Assembly (NCBI RefSeq): GCF_000092065.1
Contig: NC_009370.1
Span: 62,001-126,000 of the forward strand
Direction of reading: 5' to 3'
Length of the DNA stretch: 64,000 nucleotides
Source of the DNA: Ostreococcus lucimarinus CCE9901
Taxonomy: Eukaryota > Chlorophyta > Mamiellophyceae > Mamiellales > Bathycoccaceae
Shown here: positions 44,502 to 54,264 of the stretch, one piece after another
How positions within the stretch are numbered: position 1 is the first letter of the stretch
Layout: each line of letters begins with the position of its first letter
The notes under the pieces: generated by a model
Databases searched by the model: none
The model's input: the letters and a program-made list of their open reading frames with translations, nothing else
What the model was told of the DNA's origin: nothing
Made by a program: the position numbers and the translations under genes

Positions 44502-46112
44502 ATGGCGCGCGAACACTGGAGCTCGGACGCGTGGACGATAGATCCTGGTATATTTGACCTGCGCGCGCTCACGCCGACGCCGCAGACGGATGGAGGAGGG
44601 AAAGAGAAACAGAAAGAGGAGCTGACGAAGAGCGGACCGTCAAAGGCGTCGACGACGACGCAGGCGGGAACGAGCTCGCACGGGAAGGCGACGGAGGATG
44701 CGCTGCGATTGTGTGAGGTCGATGGGTGCGAAGAGCGAAGGAGCTCGCACCGCGGCGCGGGACTGTGCGATAAACATCGACACGCAGAGTCGTTCGTCGT
44801 GCGAGGGGCAAACGGAGGGAAACCGATGCGGTGGTGCTTTTATTGTCATCGCGCGCACGATTTGGGAAAGTTTACCTCGGCGAGTCGGTCGATTTGCTAT
44901 GAGAAATTCACGCTGAGACAGGGACGGAGGGCGGAGAAGAAGCATCAGGAGGCGCGAAAGGCGGCGTCGGCGTCGGCGGTGCTGGGAGCGTTCGGCGCGC
45001 CGGGCACGAACAGTGGCGGGGATAGCGGAGAGACATCGGCGATTGATACTTCGCTGTCGAAGGCTCTTAGTCAGGTGCCGCTCGTGGATGCGATTGTGAT
45101 GAAGCATCGCTCGCAAGTCGTCCCTCAGGGCTACGACACAAAGTTTTGGGTCGCGCATCCGCGTGAGCTTCAGGAACGCATGGACATGTGGGATCTCGTG
45201 CGTCGATTGAACTCCACGGAAGAGCCGGTGGGAATGTACGGGACTATCGTTCCAGGGTGCGTGCGTTTCACCGTTCGCGGTTGGCAAGGCACGGAAGCGA
45301 CGCTCGCGATGCAACCGTTGGATCGACGCGGCGTGTTCGCCCTCGGCGACGAGCGCTCCGTCTCCGTGAGCGAGATGGCGGCGTTGGACATGAAGCCGAG
45401 ACGCGTCTTCATCAATAAACGCGGGAGCGTCACGCGAGGCCCTGTCGGTGCGTGCGGAGAGGCGATCATCGACGCCGTCTTCGCGAGCGCTCGAGAAAAG
45501 CTGTACGTTCGAACACCGCGAGATCCACGCGTGAACAAAATCCCCGTGCGCTTCTTCTCCGAATACGTCGATCGTGAGGTGTCGTGCGTGGACACAGAGG
45601 AGTTTGTTTCAATCTGTCCGTTGTCCGATGCCGGAACGCGTGGCGCAGTGATAGATCACGTGCTGTCGATTCAGTGCGGCGGTTACGGCGCGCCTTACGA
45701 GCACGTCGCCGTCATCGAAGACGAAGACATCGCGCGCGAACTCGTCGAGTTAGACGCATCTACGACAGGTATCGAGGCGAGAAAAGCGTTGCGTAGGTTT
45801 GCTTTAGATTACGTATGGCTTTCGAGTAGCATCGAGACGGCGATGTTTTACGAGGAAGACGTCAAACGCGCGATGTACATCATCGACTCGGCGCGAAATA
45901 TTTTCGGCGCATGGGGACGGGCGCCGAGCGCGCTCGCTCGAGTGGAGACGCTGCGAACAGAAATCGTAGAGTTTGGCACGTCGATTTCGGATGAATCACG
46001 GTGTCGTCCGAGGGTTACCTCGTTTCTGGAGACGAAGAAAATAAGAGCGCGGCCACCGATTTTTTACGGCGCGACAACTTTGCTGCTCCGCAAAGAAAAC
46101 TCATCGATATAA
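44502..46112 (+). CDS. SBP-box (SQUAMOSA-promoter-binding-like) transcription factor
   Basis: The 536-residue protein has an SBP domain at about residues 65-145: LCEVDGCEERRSSHR, GLCDKHRHAESFVVRG, RWCFYCHRAHDLGKF and SRSICYEKFTLRQGRRAEKK. It gives the expected C-C-C-H and C-C-H-C zinc pockets, with a bipartite basic region at its end. SBP proteins bind GTAC cores and are green-lineage-specific; algal CRR1 controls copper and oxygen responses. The downstream part (about 380 residues) contains YDTKFWVAHPRELQERMDMW and VRFTVRGWQGTEATLAMQPL, which I cannot assign. The 3' third is lower in GC than its neighbours. Confidence 0.88.
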   Translation: MAREHWSSDAWTIDPGIFDLRALTPTPQTDGGGKEKQKEELTKSGPSKASTTTQAGTSSHGKATEDALRLCEVDGCEERRSSHRGAGLCDKHRHAESFVVRGANGGKPMRWCFYCHRAHDLGKFTSASRSICYEKFTLRQGRRAEKKHQEARKAASASAVLGAFGAPGTNSGGDSGETSAIDTSLSKALSQVPLVDAIVMKHRSQVVPQGYDTKFWVAHPRELQERMDMWDLVRRLNSTEEPVGMYGTIVPGCVRFTVRGWQGTEATLAMQPLDRRGVFALGDERSVSVSEMAALDMKPRRVFINKRGSVTRGPVGACGEAIIDAVFASAREKLYVRTPRDPRVNKIPVRFFSEYVDREVSCVDTEEFVSICPLSDAGTRGAVIDHVLSIQCGGYGAPYEHVAVIEDEDIARELVELDASTTGIEARKALRRFALDYVWLSSSIETAMFYEEDVKRAMYIIDSARNIFGAWGRAPSALARVETLRTEIVEFGTSISDESRCRPRVTSFLETKKIRARPPIFYGATTLLLRKENSSI

Positions 46113-46180
46113 CATTACTTAGACCTGACTGTAAAGTTGGATATAACATCAGTACTAGTGATCGTTTTCTTCTGCTACTT

Positions 46181-47488
46181 CTACTGTCTAACTCTATTTA
46201 AGAGACGCATCTCCTGCAGCCGCACGAGTTTTGCCGCTTGTCGACCGACGACGCCTCCGCCTGCGGGAGGCCGACCGCCTTCGTCGATCGTGTCTTCCGC
46301 CTCCGCACCGTAACGCGCCAGACGAGCGTCGATAATTGCTTCGAATACGTCATTTGTTTCAACTTTTTTGTTCTCCACCTCGACCAAGGCATCTTTGATC
46401 TTCTCCACGAGCGCGAAAAATTCGTCTTCGACGCCGTTCGCTCCCGTGATTTCGTAATACTTGCCCGCTTCAAAAAAATCGAGAAGCGATTGCTTTCGCT
46501 CTTCTTCTGCGGATTGCAAAGATACTTTCATTGCATCATACACCGCGTGCATCTTCTCTCTCCCGTACACGTCTTCGAAAAGGCTCACGTGCAAGTTTAC
46601 CGTGACGTTGTCCTCGTTGTGAAACTCGCAAAATCCATACTTGTGCAGCAAGCTCGCGTTACTCTGCTCGCCGAACGTGTTAAACAGCTCCTCCCCAGCC
46701 TTAGCTTCAGCCACAGCCTTGATTACCAACGAATCACCGCTATCTCCACCATCACTATCGTCACTATCGTCGTCGTCCTCGACGCCGTAAACCGCCACTG
46801 AATTCGTCCCCGTGCGGTGGTTGAACAAATCCGCACACGGCACGAGACACTCCCCATACTCCCCACCTACGTAAAACGCCCTCGATGCCGCGATCGACGC
46901 CGCCGCCTTGAAGGTTTCCAGCGTTAGCCCCATCGCATTCGCCGTTTCCTCCCCTAAAGCGTCGCGACACGTCTCAAAATCTTCATCAAACGCCTCGTCG
47001 TCCTCGCTCAAGTGCGCCGCGAGCTCCGTCCCGCGCAATTCGTCCCGAAGCTCCGCGTCCCAAAACATCGGCAAACTCCGCTCGCCACGGCGCGGCAATA
47101 TCGCCCTAAACCCATCCCAAAACCCTTTCGCCTCCCGTGCCGTCTCGTCGTCGCCAAACAACTCGCCGACGGCGACGACGTTGAGCGCCAAGCCGCCGCC
47201 CAGCCGCGCGCCTTCCACCGCTTCCCCGTGCGCGCGCGAGTTCTTCCCGCACAGCACGCACGATTTCGGTATTTCAAATAACGTTTCTCCGATCTCGATC
47301 GCTCGCTTCGCGAACACGGCGTAGTGTCGACGGTCATCCGCGAACTCGTCGTCGCTCTTCAGACTACGAATTTCCAACGCGTCGTCGTTCGTCACGATTC
47401 CCACGTCCTCGCACCACGCGCGGAAGCGTTCGAGGTTTTCATCGATCGCGATCGCGTCGCGCTTACGTTTGCGCGCGTCGTCGCGCAT
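46181..47488 (-). CDS. SET-domain protein lysine methyltransferase (SETD6/Rubisco LSMT group)
   Basis: From the ATG at 47488 the protein has 435 residues. The split SET domain contains FAKRAIEIGETLFEIPKSCV, the long iSET insert, CLVPCADLFNHRTGTNSV and NTFGEQSNASLLHKYGF. The last two hold SAM- and Lys-channel residues. The Rubisco LSMT substrate-binding segment follows (about residues 280-390). Family members modify ribosomal proteins, Rubisco large subunit, fructose aldolase or RelA-like proteins; wording resembles SETD6/RKM. An acidic insert DDDDSDDSDGGDSGD sits within SET. No clear transit peptide is seen, so a nuclear or cytosolic target is likelier. Confidence 0.88.
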   Translation of the reverse strand: MRDDARKRKRDAIAIDENLERFRAWCEDVGIVTNDDALEIRSLKSDDEFADDRRHYAVFAKRAIEIGETLFEIPKSCVLCGKNSRAHGEAVEGARLGGGLALNVVAVGELFGDDETAREAKGFWDGFRAILPRRGERSLPMFWDAELRDELRGTELAAHLSEDDEAFDEDFETCRDALGEETANAMGLTLETFKAAASIAASRAFYVGGEYGECLVPCADLFNHRTGTNSVAVYGVEDDDDSDDSDGGDSGDSLVIKAVAEAKAGEELFNTFGEQSNASLLHKYGFCEFHNEDNVTVNLHVSLFEDVYGREKMHAVYDAMKVSLQSAEEERKQSLLDFFEAGKYYEITGANGVEDEFFALVEKIKDALVEVENKKVETNDVFEAIIDARLARYGAEAEDTIDEGGRPPAGGGVVGRQAAKLVRLQEMRLLNRVRQ

Positions 47489-47604
47489 GTCGACGCACCG
47501 CGCGACGCGCAGTGCGGCGTTGAAGGCGCTTCCGCGCGGTTTCGCGAACCGAACGCCGTTCGAATTATCAACGAATTCCGCACACGCGCGCGCGCGCACG
47601 CGCG

Positions 47605-50600
47605 ATGAGCGCGCGCACGCCCGGGAATCCGCTGTGGGATAAACTCAGGCGTCACGTCAACGCGCCCGGGTCGGCGGAATCGTACAGGTCGCGACAAACG
47701 AGCGGACGAAGCGAACGATTTCGCGACGATTACATCGAAGAGGAAGATTATCGACGCTCGGCGTCGTACGCGCGCGGACGAGACGACCAAAGGACGTACG
47801 ATCGATCGTATTCCTCGCCACGGTCGCGTGGACGGTCGCCGTTGCACGATGATCGAGACGAACGACGATCGGGACGACGGGACGAGTTCGATCGGCGCGC
47901 GCGGTCGCCGCTGGGCGAACGGGACGAGCGGTACGAGCGTGAACGCCGGCGAGGGTACGACGAGCGAGACGAAGATAGGACGGCGATGAGAGCGACGCCC
48001 GAGCGACAGAGGTCGTTTGCGAATCGAGGGGAGGAACGACCGGTGTTGGGTGGCGGAGCGACGGGGAGCGCGGCGGCGCGCGAGGAGCCGTTCGACGCGG
48101 CGTATTATAAGACGAGAATCGCGAGGTTGGAGGAGAAACTCGCGAAGGAGCATCAAAAGGTGAAGTCGACGGTCAAGTATTACGAGGATCAGTTCGAAGC
48201 TCAGGCGAAGAAGCTGAGCGAAAAACACGAAGAGGAGAAAAAGGCGGCGGAGGAGGAGGCGACAAAACTGAAATCGCAGGTGGAGTGGCTGAAGCAGGCG
48301 CAAGAGTCGTTGAAGAGCGAACGCGCGGCGCGCGAGGACTTGGAAAAGGAACTCGCGGCGCTTCAAGAAGAGTATGCTGGGAAGGAAAAGATCGCCACCG
48401 ACGTGAAGACGACAGATGCAAAATTGAAGAAGGAGATCAAGGAGCTCAAGGAGGCGGTTGAAATGGCCAAGCGAGAAGCCGCTGAGGCTGAAGAGAGGAC
48501 GAAGAGCGCGCCGCCAAAGCAACCCGAAGCTGACCCTGCAGAAATTGCCATCTTACAAAAGCAATTGGATGAAGAAAAGGCGCAACGCGACACCATCGAG
48601 AAGAAGTTTGCCGCATTGAAGGCGGAATCCATGGATCCATCTGAAGTCGGTTTGCTGCAAAAGAAAGTGTACACCGCGGAGTCCGAACTCGCGACCGTTC
48701 GTGGAGAACTTGATCGCGCGATGGAGGATAAGCAAGAAGCCACTGTGATTAAGGCGAGGTTGGACGTCGCTGAGAAGCTGGTGTATGAGCTCAAGACAAA
48801 GGCGCAACGCGTCGACGAACTCGAACGCTTTTACGCCGACGCTTCGAAGGACAAAGAGCATTTGCGCCAGGCGTACGACAAGATTCAAGAAATCACGGAC
48901 AAGTTGCTCGCGGTGACGAACGAAAAGGAGGTCCTCGTTCGCCACAGCGCGCAGCAAGCGCACGTTGAGGCTCAACTTGAGCAGACGCGAAGTGAACTCA
49001 ATCGAATCAAAAATGAAGTGCACACGGCGCAGGTGGATAAATCAAACAGCGAGATGAACTTCAAGTACGTCGTTGACGATATTTCCCGCACCCTTCGCGA
49101 ACATGCCATGACGTCGATGCGCTGGGAAGCCCGCATGGCGAGTGAGATAAGTGAAGCAAGCGAGGAACACGCGGAGATTCGCCGTCAAACGATGAATCTC
49201 GTATCCACCGCCGAGTCCGAAGCCCAACGAGTAATGCGAGACTCCATCACCGTCGTCAACGATGCTCGACGCATGTTACAGGATAATCACAAAAAGTCCG
49301 AAGATATCATTGAGGACGTCATTCGCGCTGAGCGTCATCGTATGTCGGACGAAACAAAGACGATGAAGAGCCAGCTTGTAGAGGCTGAACGTAGAGCGCT
49401 ACAGGCAAATGCGCAGATTGATGACTTATCTGAGCAACTGCGCCAAATGCGCATCGATTTGCATCTAGCAAAGGATGCACACGCGGCTTTAACAGCGACG
49501 AGATCAGAAGCGCCTTCTATCGTGGACACGGCGAGAGATTTCGGGAGCGACGGCGTGGCTTCGCCGAGTGGCGAAAAGGTTGATTCGCTTCGACAAAAGT
49601 TGCGCACAGCTCAGTTCCAGCTGCTCGCATTGAAAGCTCGACGTAAGTTTGAGATCGACCCGGATCGTGAGGAACTCGAGGAGAAACTACAGTTCATGCG
49701 TGAAGAGCGCGAGCAGCTTCTGGCGAATCGCCCTGCCGCCGCGTTTGAAGAAACCGCCGAAGTATTGGGGCTTCAAGACGAACTTCAATGGTGCCGTTCC
49801 AAGATTGCAAAGCTCGAGGGAGATCGACGAGAACAAAGCCGTGGCTCGTCAGAACGAGAAAAAAGTCTCGAGGATCAGCTCGAGCGCACTCGGTCGGAGC
49901 TGGAAGAGGTTGAGAAGACGATGAGGCAGCTCAAGAAGCAGCAGCTCGACGCATTTGAAGACGTCGCGGAAGACATGGAATCACATTTGCGAATCAAGCT
50001 GACTGAAATGCGCGAAGAGCTCATGCTCGCGAATGCACAACGTGAGAAGTCACGTAATGAGATGAATCACGCGCAAGATGAGCTGATCGTGCTTCGAAGC
50101 GAGCGCGATAACGCCATCACAAGTGTGAAGACAATGCGCGAAGAGCTCGCCGAGTTGCGCCAGACAATCTCAGAAATGTCAGCGTCAAGAGCGGAAATCA
50201 TGACGGCGGGTCGGGAAGAAGTTCGTGCGCGAGAGGACGAATTAAACGCCGTGCGCAGAGAGTTGAGTAATATTCGCGGTCAGAAAGAAAGTGCCTTACT
50301 TACTATGGAGGAGTTGAAGTCGCGACTGCTCGATACTGAGGCGCGGCTCAGTGAGGCGTCCGAGCAGCGTCAGCAATTGGAGCTCGCGCGTAACGACGAA
50401 ACGAGATCGTCGTCTGAGCGAAATAGATTAGAAAACAAGGTGCTGGTATTACAGACAGAGCGCGATGAGATGCAAACGAAGCTTGAGCAGGTGATCATCT
50501 CGCGAGAGGAATTGGAAGAGGAACTCAAAGTGTTGCTCACAAAGTTGAACCAGTCCGAGGAACAAACAACGGCAACGGTGGCGCAGAGCCGCTCTGAGGT

Positions 50601-52104
50601 ATTTATGGCGAACCAAACCATTTCATCACTTCGTGCACAGCTTGACGAGGTTGAATCGGAGTTCGCCTCGGCGAGCAAGTCGTTCGAGCGCGTTCGCGTC
50701 GACAGGGATGTCGCCACTAAGGCGCTTGAGGAAGTTCGCGAAGACCTCGGTCAATGCGAAGTCGAGCTTAAGCTATCTCAGAGGGAGACCGAAATCAAAG
50801 AACGCGAACGTCAAGAGGCGATCGCGATGATGCAACGGGCGCAAGATGCTCTTCAAGAGACGCGACAGGAGCTCGAAAAGACTGAAGCTGAGCTCGTGAA
50901 TTTGGTGGAAGTTGTCGAGCAAGGCGAAGAGACGTTACAACGCACCAAGGTCCAAGTCACGCAAAAGACTCACGATTTATCTACGGCGGAAGCACGATTG
51001 AGTGATTTGATACGCCAAGCGGATGCATATGAAGCCGAGAGGGACGTCGCAAATGAATTGTTGAGTGAGTCTCGCGGCAAACTCTCTGAACTTCAAGCGC
51101 TATCGCAGATCCGCGAAAACGACCTTCTCAACTTGCGAGTGCAACGCGATAAACTCGCTGAAAAGTATGACGAAACGGTGAACGAGTTGAAGCTGACTGA
51201 GGCGTACTTGCAAAAAGCGAGCGTGGCGGTTGAGAAACATCGCGCGGAGCGAGACGGTTTGAGCCAAGCGCTCGAAGCGGCCAACGACACGTTGAGCGCG
51301 ACAGAAAGCCAGCTTCAAACAGTTTCAGCGCAACTCGCGGAACTATACGAAGAAGTGGAAGAGTATAGAACGCAAGGAGGTAGCGAAGACGAAGAGCTGA
51401 TCGAAACTCAAAAAGCTTTGGACGCCGTCATTGACAAGTTCAAGATTTTGCGGGACGCGCACGAAGAGGCTTTGGGTAACTTGGAAGCTGAAATCGCCGC
51501 GCGACAACGCGAGCAACGCGAGCACAAGCAAGCTATTGAAGCTGCAAGAGTCGAATACGAAGAACACGTGCGAATATTGAAGCGTGCGGTGAATGCGAAT
51601 TCGGATCAAGGTGCACTCGCGAGCGAGCTCTTTGCCATCTTGAAAGATTTCCAGCAAGCTCGCGCAGACGCCGAGGTCGCCGGAGATGAAAGTGAGAAGA
51701 GAACCGCGGCGCAGTACTCAAGACAGATGGTCACATCCCCTAATGAGGCCGCGTTTGAGTCTTTGATGCGAATCAAGACGACTCTCGACGACCTCAAGCA
51801 ACGACTGCAAAGCGCCGCCGTCCGCTCGGGCGACGGAGCCGACGTCGAAACCGAAGCCCTTCGAACCAACCTCCGACTTCGCGTCTTGGTATTCGAAACC
51901 TTTATCGATCTTGTCTCCCAGCGTTCTCGCGTCGGCGCTTACAAAGGCCAAGTCGAGGTCGACGCTCGCGACCGCGCCGCCGAAGAAGACGTTCGATACG
52001 AGGGCGTCCCGAAACCCGCCCTCGTGCGCAAGCGCAGCATCGCCGGTTTCGCCCCGAACATCAACTTTGGCATCAAGCTCTTCGGCAACAACGATCGCGA
52101 TTGA
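47605..52104 (+). CDS. Giant coiled-coil protein, 1499 residues, with Arg/Ser-rich head
   Basis: I do not recognise a named family. Residues 1-160 are low-complexity Arg/Asp/Ser/Glu with RS and RD repeats. From about residue 165 (YYKTRIARLEEKLAKEHQKV) to 1420 the protein is nearly continuous heptad coiled coil, with few breaks near residues 640 and 850. The C-terminal 80 residues (VRKRSIAGFAPNINFGIKLF) are non-coiled and may be a docking tail. No motor, SMC hinge, ATPase or transmembrane segment is seen. Candidates are a nuclear lamina-like filament, a TPR/MLP-type nuclear pore filament, or a microtubule-organising scaffold. An RS head with long coil fits TPR or NMCP analogues loosely. Confidence 0.75.
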   Translation: MSARTPGNPLWDKLRRHVNAPGSAESYRSRQTSGRSERFRDDYIEEEDYRRSASYARGRDDQRTYDRSYSSPRSRGRSPLHDDRDERRSGRRDEFDRRARSPLGERDERYERERRRGYDERDEDRTAMRATPERQRSFANRGEERPVLGGGATGSAAAREEPFDAAYYKTRIARLEEKLAKEHQKVKSTVKYYEDQFEAQAKKLSEKHEEEKKAAEEEATKLKSQVEWLKQAQESLKSERAAREDLEKELAALQEEYAGKEKIATDVKTTDAKLKKEIKELKEAVEMAKREAAEAEERTKSAPPKQPEADPAEIAILQKQLDEEKAQRDTIEKKFAALKAESMDPSEVGLLQKKVYTAESELATVRGELDRAMEDKQEATVIKARLDVAEKLVYELKTKAQRVDELERFYADASKDKEHLRQAYDKIQEITDKLLAVTNEKEVLVRHSAQQAHVEAQLEQTRSELNRIKNEVHTAQVDKSNSEMNFKYVVDDISRTLREHAMTSMRWEARMASEISEASEEHAEIRRQTMNLVSTAESEAQRVMRDSITVVNDARRMLQDNHKKSEDIIEDVIRAERHRMSDETKTMKSQLVEAERRALQANAQIDDLSEQLRQMRIDLHLAKDAHAALTATRSEAPSIVDTARDFGSDGVASPSGEKVDSLRQKLRTAQFQLLALKARRKFEIDPDREELEEKLQFMREEREQLLANRPAAAFEETAEVLGLQDELQWCRSKIAKLEGDRREQSRGSSEREKSLEDQLERTRSELEEVEKTMRQLKKQQLDAFEDVAEDMESHLRIKLTEMREELMLANAQREKSRNEMNHAQDELIVLRSERDNAITSVKTMREELAELRQTISEMSASRAEIMTAGREEVRAREDELNAVRRELSNIRGQKESALLTMEELKSRLLDTEARLSEASEQRQQLELARNDETRSSSERNRLENKVLVLQTERDEMQTKLEQVIISREELEEELKVLLTKLNQSEEQTTATVAQSRSEVFMANQTISSLRAQLDEVESEFASASKSFERVRVDRDVATKALEEVREDLGQCEVELKLSQRETEIKERERQEAIAMMQRAQDALQETRQELEKTEAELVNLVEVVEQGEETLQRTKVQVTQKTHDLSTAEARLSDLIRQADAYEAERDVANELLSESRGKLSELQALSQIRENDLLNLRVQRDKLAEKYDETVNELKLTEAYLQKASVAVEKHRAERDGLSQALEAANDTLSATESQLQTVSAQLAELYEEVEEYRTQGGSEDEELIETQKALDAVIDKFKILRDAHEEALGNLEAEIAARQREQREHKQAIEAARVEYEEHVRILKRAVNANSDQGALASELFAILKDFQQARADAEVAGDESEKRTAAQYSRQMVTSPNEAAFESLMRIKTTLDDLKQRLQSAAVRSGDGADVETEALRTNLRLRVLVFETFIDLVSQRSRVGAYKGQVEVDARDRAAEEDVRYEGVPKPALVRKRSIAGFAPNINFGIKLFGNNDRD

Positions 52105-52340
52105 TTCGGCCTGTAATTCATTTCACTTCAAGCGCACGCGCCGTCGTCCGAGTCGAGTTCGCGTCTCGCCGCCTCGCCTGAAATAAATTCTCGAATGAAT
52201 CCAGCCGCCGCCGCCACGAAAAGTGACATTTTCGCGCACCGCACTTTTCCGCGCGCCGCACACGCGTCGACGCGCTCGACGACGCGCGAAAGCGATACAC
52301 AACTCCCCGAACACGCCTCTCACCGCACGCTCGACGCGCG

Positions 52341-53108
52341 ATGCCGAAGAGCAAGCGCGCCAAGGTGGTGTCCCTGACGCAAACCAAGAAGAAGGACCGC
52401 GAGTGGAAGTCAACGCTCATCGAACGCGTGCGCGACGCGCTGAGCGAAAGATCGTCCGTGTACGTGTTTAAATACGAAAACATGCGGAACGGAACGTTCA
52501 AAGAGATGCGGGCGGCGACGGAGGCGACGACGACGTTCTTCGTGGGGTCGAATAAAGTACTGCGAGTGGCGCTGGGGCGAGACGCGGAGAGCGAGGCGAG
52601 CGAGGGCGCGGCGACGCTTGGAGCGCGCGTGAAGGGCGATTGCGGCGTGATGTTTACTAATTTATCCCGAGAAGACGTTGAGAGCGTGTTTGAAAGGTTT
52701 GCGGTGAAGGATTACGCGAGAACCGGGGCGTTGGCTAGAGAGACGGTGACGGTGGAGGCGGGACCGGTGCACGGTCCGAGCGGGGCGCTCATGGAACACA
52801 CACTCGAGCCGACGCTGCGCAAGAATGGGATGCCGACGAAACTGAATCGTGGAGTGATTGAGTTGGAGGCCAATCACACGCTTTGTAAGGAAGGACAACA
52901 CATCTCTCCGCAAGGGGCGATTTTGTTGCGATTGTTTGGGCACGAGTTGGCCGAATTCAGGTGTCGTCTGACGTGTGGCTTGGTGAACGGCGAGCTCGAG
53001 GTGTACGAGGAAGATGATGAAGGCGACGACGGCGATGATGGACCCATCGACCGATTTGCGCACGACGGCATCACGGATTCCATGATGCTTCCTCCGGGAG
53101 TCAAGTAG
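52341..53108 (+). CDS. MRT4 (MRTO4), ribosome-assembly homologue of P0
   Basis: The 255-residue protein starts MPKSKRAKVVSLTQTKKKDR, the expected basic head of Mrt4. The L10/P0-like core has YVFKYENMRNGTFKEMRA, FFVGSNKVLRVALGR and VMFTNLS. The C-terminal part has MPTKLNRGVIEL, the family's TxLxKGxxEL, and LFGHELAEFRCRL. Mrt4 occupies the P0 site on pre-60S particles in the nucleolus and is replaced by P0 in the cytoplasm. The acidic tail (EEDDEGDDGDDG) is normal for this family. Length matches human MRTO4 (about 240). Confidence 0.95.
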   Translation: MPKSKRAKVVSLTQTKKKDREWKSTLIERVRDALSERSSVYVFKYENMRNGTFKEMRAATEATTTFFVGSNKVLRVALGRDAESEASEGAATLGARVKGDCGVMFTNLSREDVESVFERFAVKDYARTGALARETVTVEAGPVHGPSGALMEHTLEPTLRKNGMPTKLNRGVIELEANHTLCKEGQHISPQGAILLRLFGHELAEFRCRLTCGLVNGELEVYEEDDEGDDGDDGPIDRFAHDGITDSMMLPPGVK

Positions 53109-53168
53109 ACTGACGCGTACCTTCGTAATAAACACAACGTAGTTCAAATCGACAAACGACGTTCATCT

Positions 53169-54146
53169 CTACAAGGCATCACTGCCGCTATCGCTATAGT
53201 ACTTTTCAACAACCTCACGCACAAACCAGTCCAGCGAGAGTTGCATGTGTCTCGCGGCCGGCACGAGTCGCGCCTCCAGTCGACCGTCGGCGTCGAGCGC
53301 CGCCAAGCCAAGACTCTCGTACACGACGTCGTTCCTATCGTACGGGATTATTTCCGATCTGTTACTTCCGCCGACCACTCGCGATCCAAACCACGAACTT
53401 TCTTTCGGGAACACCATGTCATCGAATTCGAACATGAACATTACGAATCGCTCCAACGACGTCAACGCCTCGCGCCGAGACGCTCCGTCTCTCTCGTTCG
53501 CGGTCCCCTCGTTGTTCACCCACGGCAAGAACGCGTTCGTCTCCAAATAGCGCTGGTATTTTGCGTTCGTGGACGTATCCCGAAAGTACTGCGCCTGCAC
53601 GATGCGTCGCCGCGCGAAATCGCTCGCCGATAACGCGCTCGCCATCGCGTTCATCGCTCGACACGCGCGCGAAATCGTCGCCCAATCCCCTCCGCATCCC
53701 GGCAACGCATCCACGCCCAAATGCTGCGCCCCAAACGTCACCAACGTCGTAAACTTTACCCCGTCGCACGTCTCCACGAGCGCTCTCGCGAACTGCCCTC
53801 CCTGCGAGAACCCGAGCGCGTGCGTTCGCGTCGTCCCGCTCGCTCGCCGCGTCTCGTCCCCGACCACCGCCTCGCACACCGCGCTCACCTGCGCCGCGAC
53901 GTCGCCGACGTACGAGCTGTATCGATCCCCACCGCCACCATCGATTCGCACGCTTCGCGCGCACGCGCTCGGGCGTCGCGCGAGCGCCAGCGCGAGTTCG
54001 TCCAAGCCTTCGCCCGTGTCTCCCATCCCGTGCCAGAGGTAAAACCAATCGCGCGTCGTCTCGTCGCACGCGCCGCGCGAGACGAAGCTCGCGCGCGGCG
54101 TCGTCGACGCGAGCGCGCCGAGCGCGAGCGCGCCGAGCGCGCGCAT
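53169..54146 (-). CDS. Palmitoyl-protein thioesterase (PPT)
   Basis: From the ATG at 54146 the protein has 325 residues, starting with a signal peptide of about 20 residues. The alpha/beta-hydrolase signatures are YLWHGMGDTGEG (entry loop), GFSQGGQFARALVET, which holds the nucleophile Ser, and AARHMQLSLDWF, with the probable catalytic His. An Asp (FEFDDMVFPKESSWFG) matches the PPT triad neighbourhood. PPT removes thioester-linked fatty acids from lysosomal or vacuolar proteins. The 5' end lies 118 bp from a divergent gene whose product is itself predicted to be S-acylated; that may be chance. Confidence 0.93.
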   Translation of the reverse strand: MRALGALALGALASTTPRASFVSRGACDETTRDWFYLWHGMGDTGEGLDELALALARRPSACARSVRIDGGGGDRYSSYVGDVAAQVSAVCEAVVGDETRRASGTTRTHALGFSQGGQFARALVETCDGVKFTTLVTFGAQHLGVDALPGCGGDWATISRACRAMNAMASALSASDFARRRIVQAQYFRDTSTNAKYQRYLETNAFLPWVNNEGTANERDGASRREALTSLERFVMFMFEFDDMVFPKESSWFGSRVVGGSNRSEIIPYDRNDVVYESLGLAALDADGRLEARLVPAARHMQLSLDWFVREVVEKYYSDSGSDAL

Positions 54147-54264
54147 GGACGCGCGCGCGGCGGTTTGTGGCGACGCCGGCGCTGCATCTAACCGTCCGGG
54201 ACGTGCGGCGACACAGCGTCGCGCGCGAGCGGAGCGCGCGCGCGCGGAGGGCGTCGAGCGGAGC

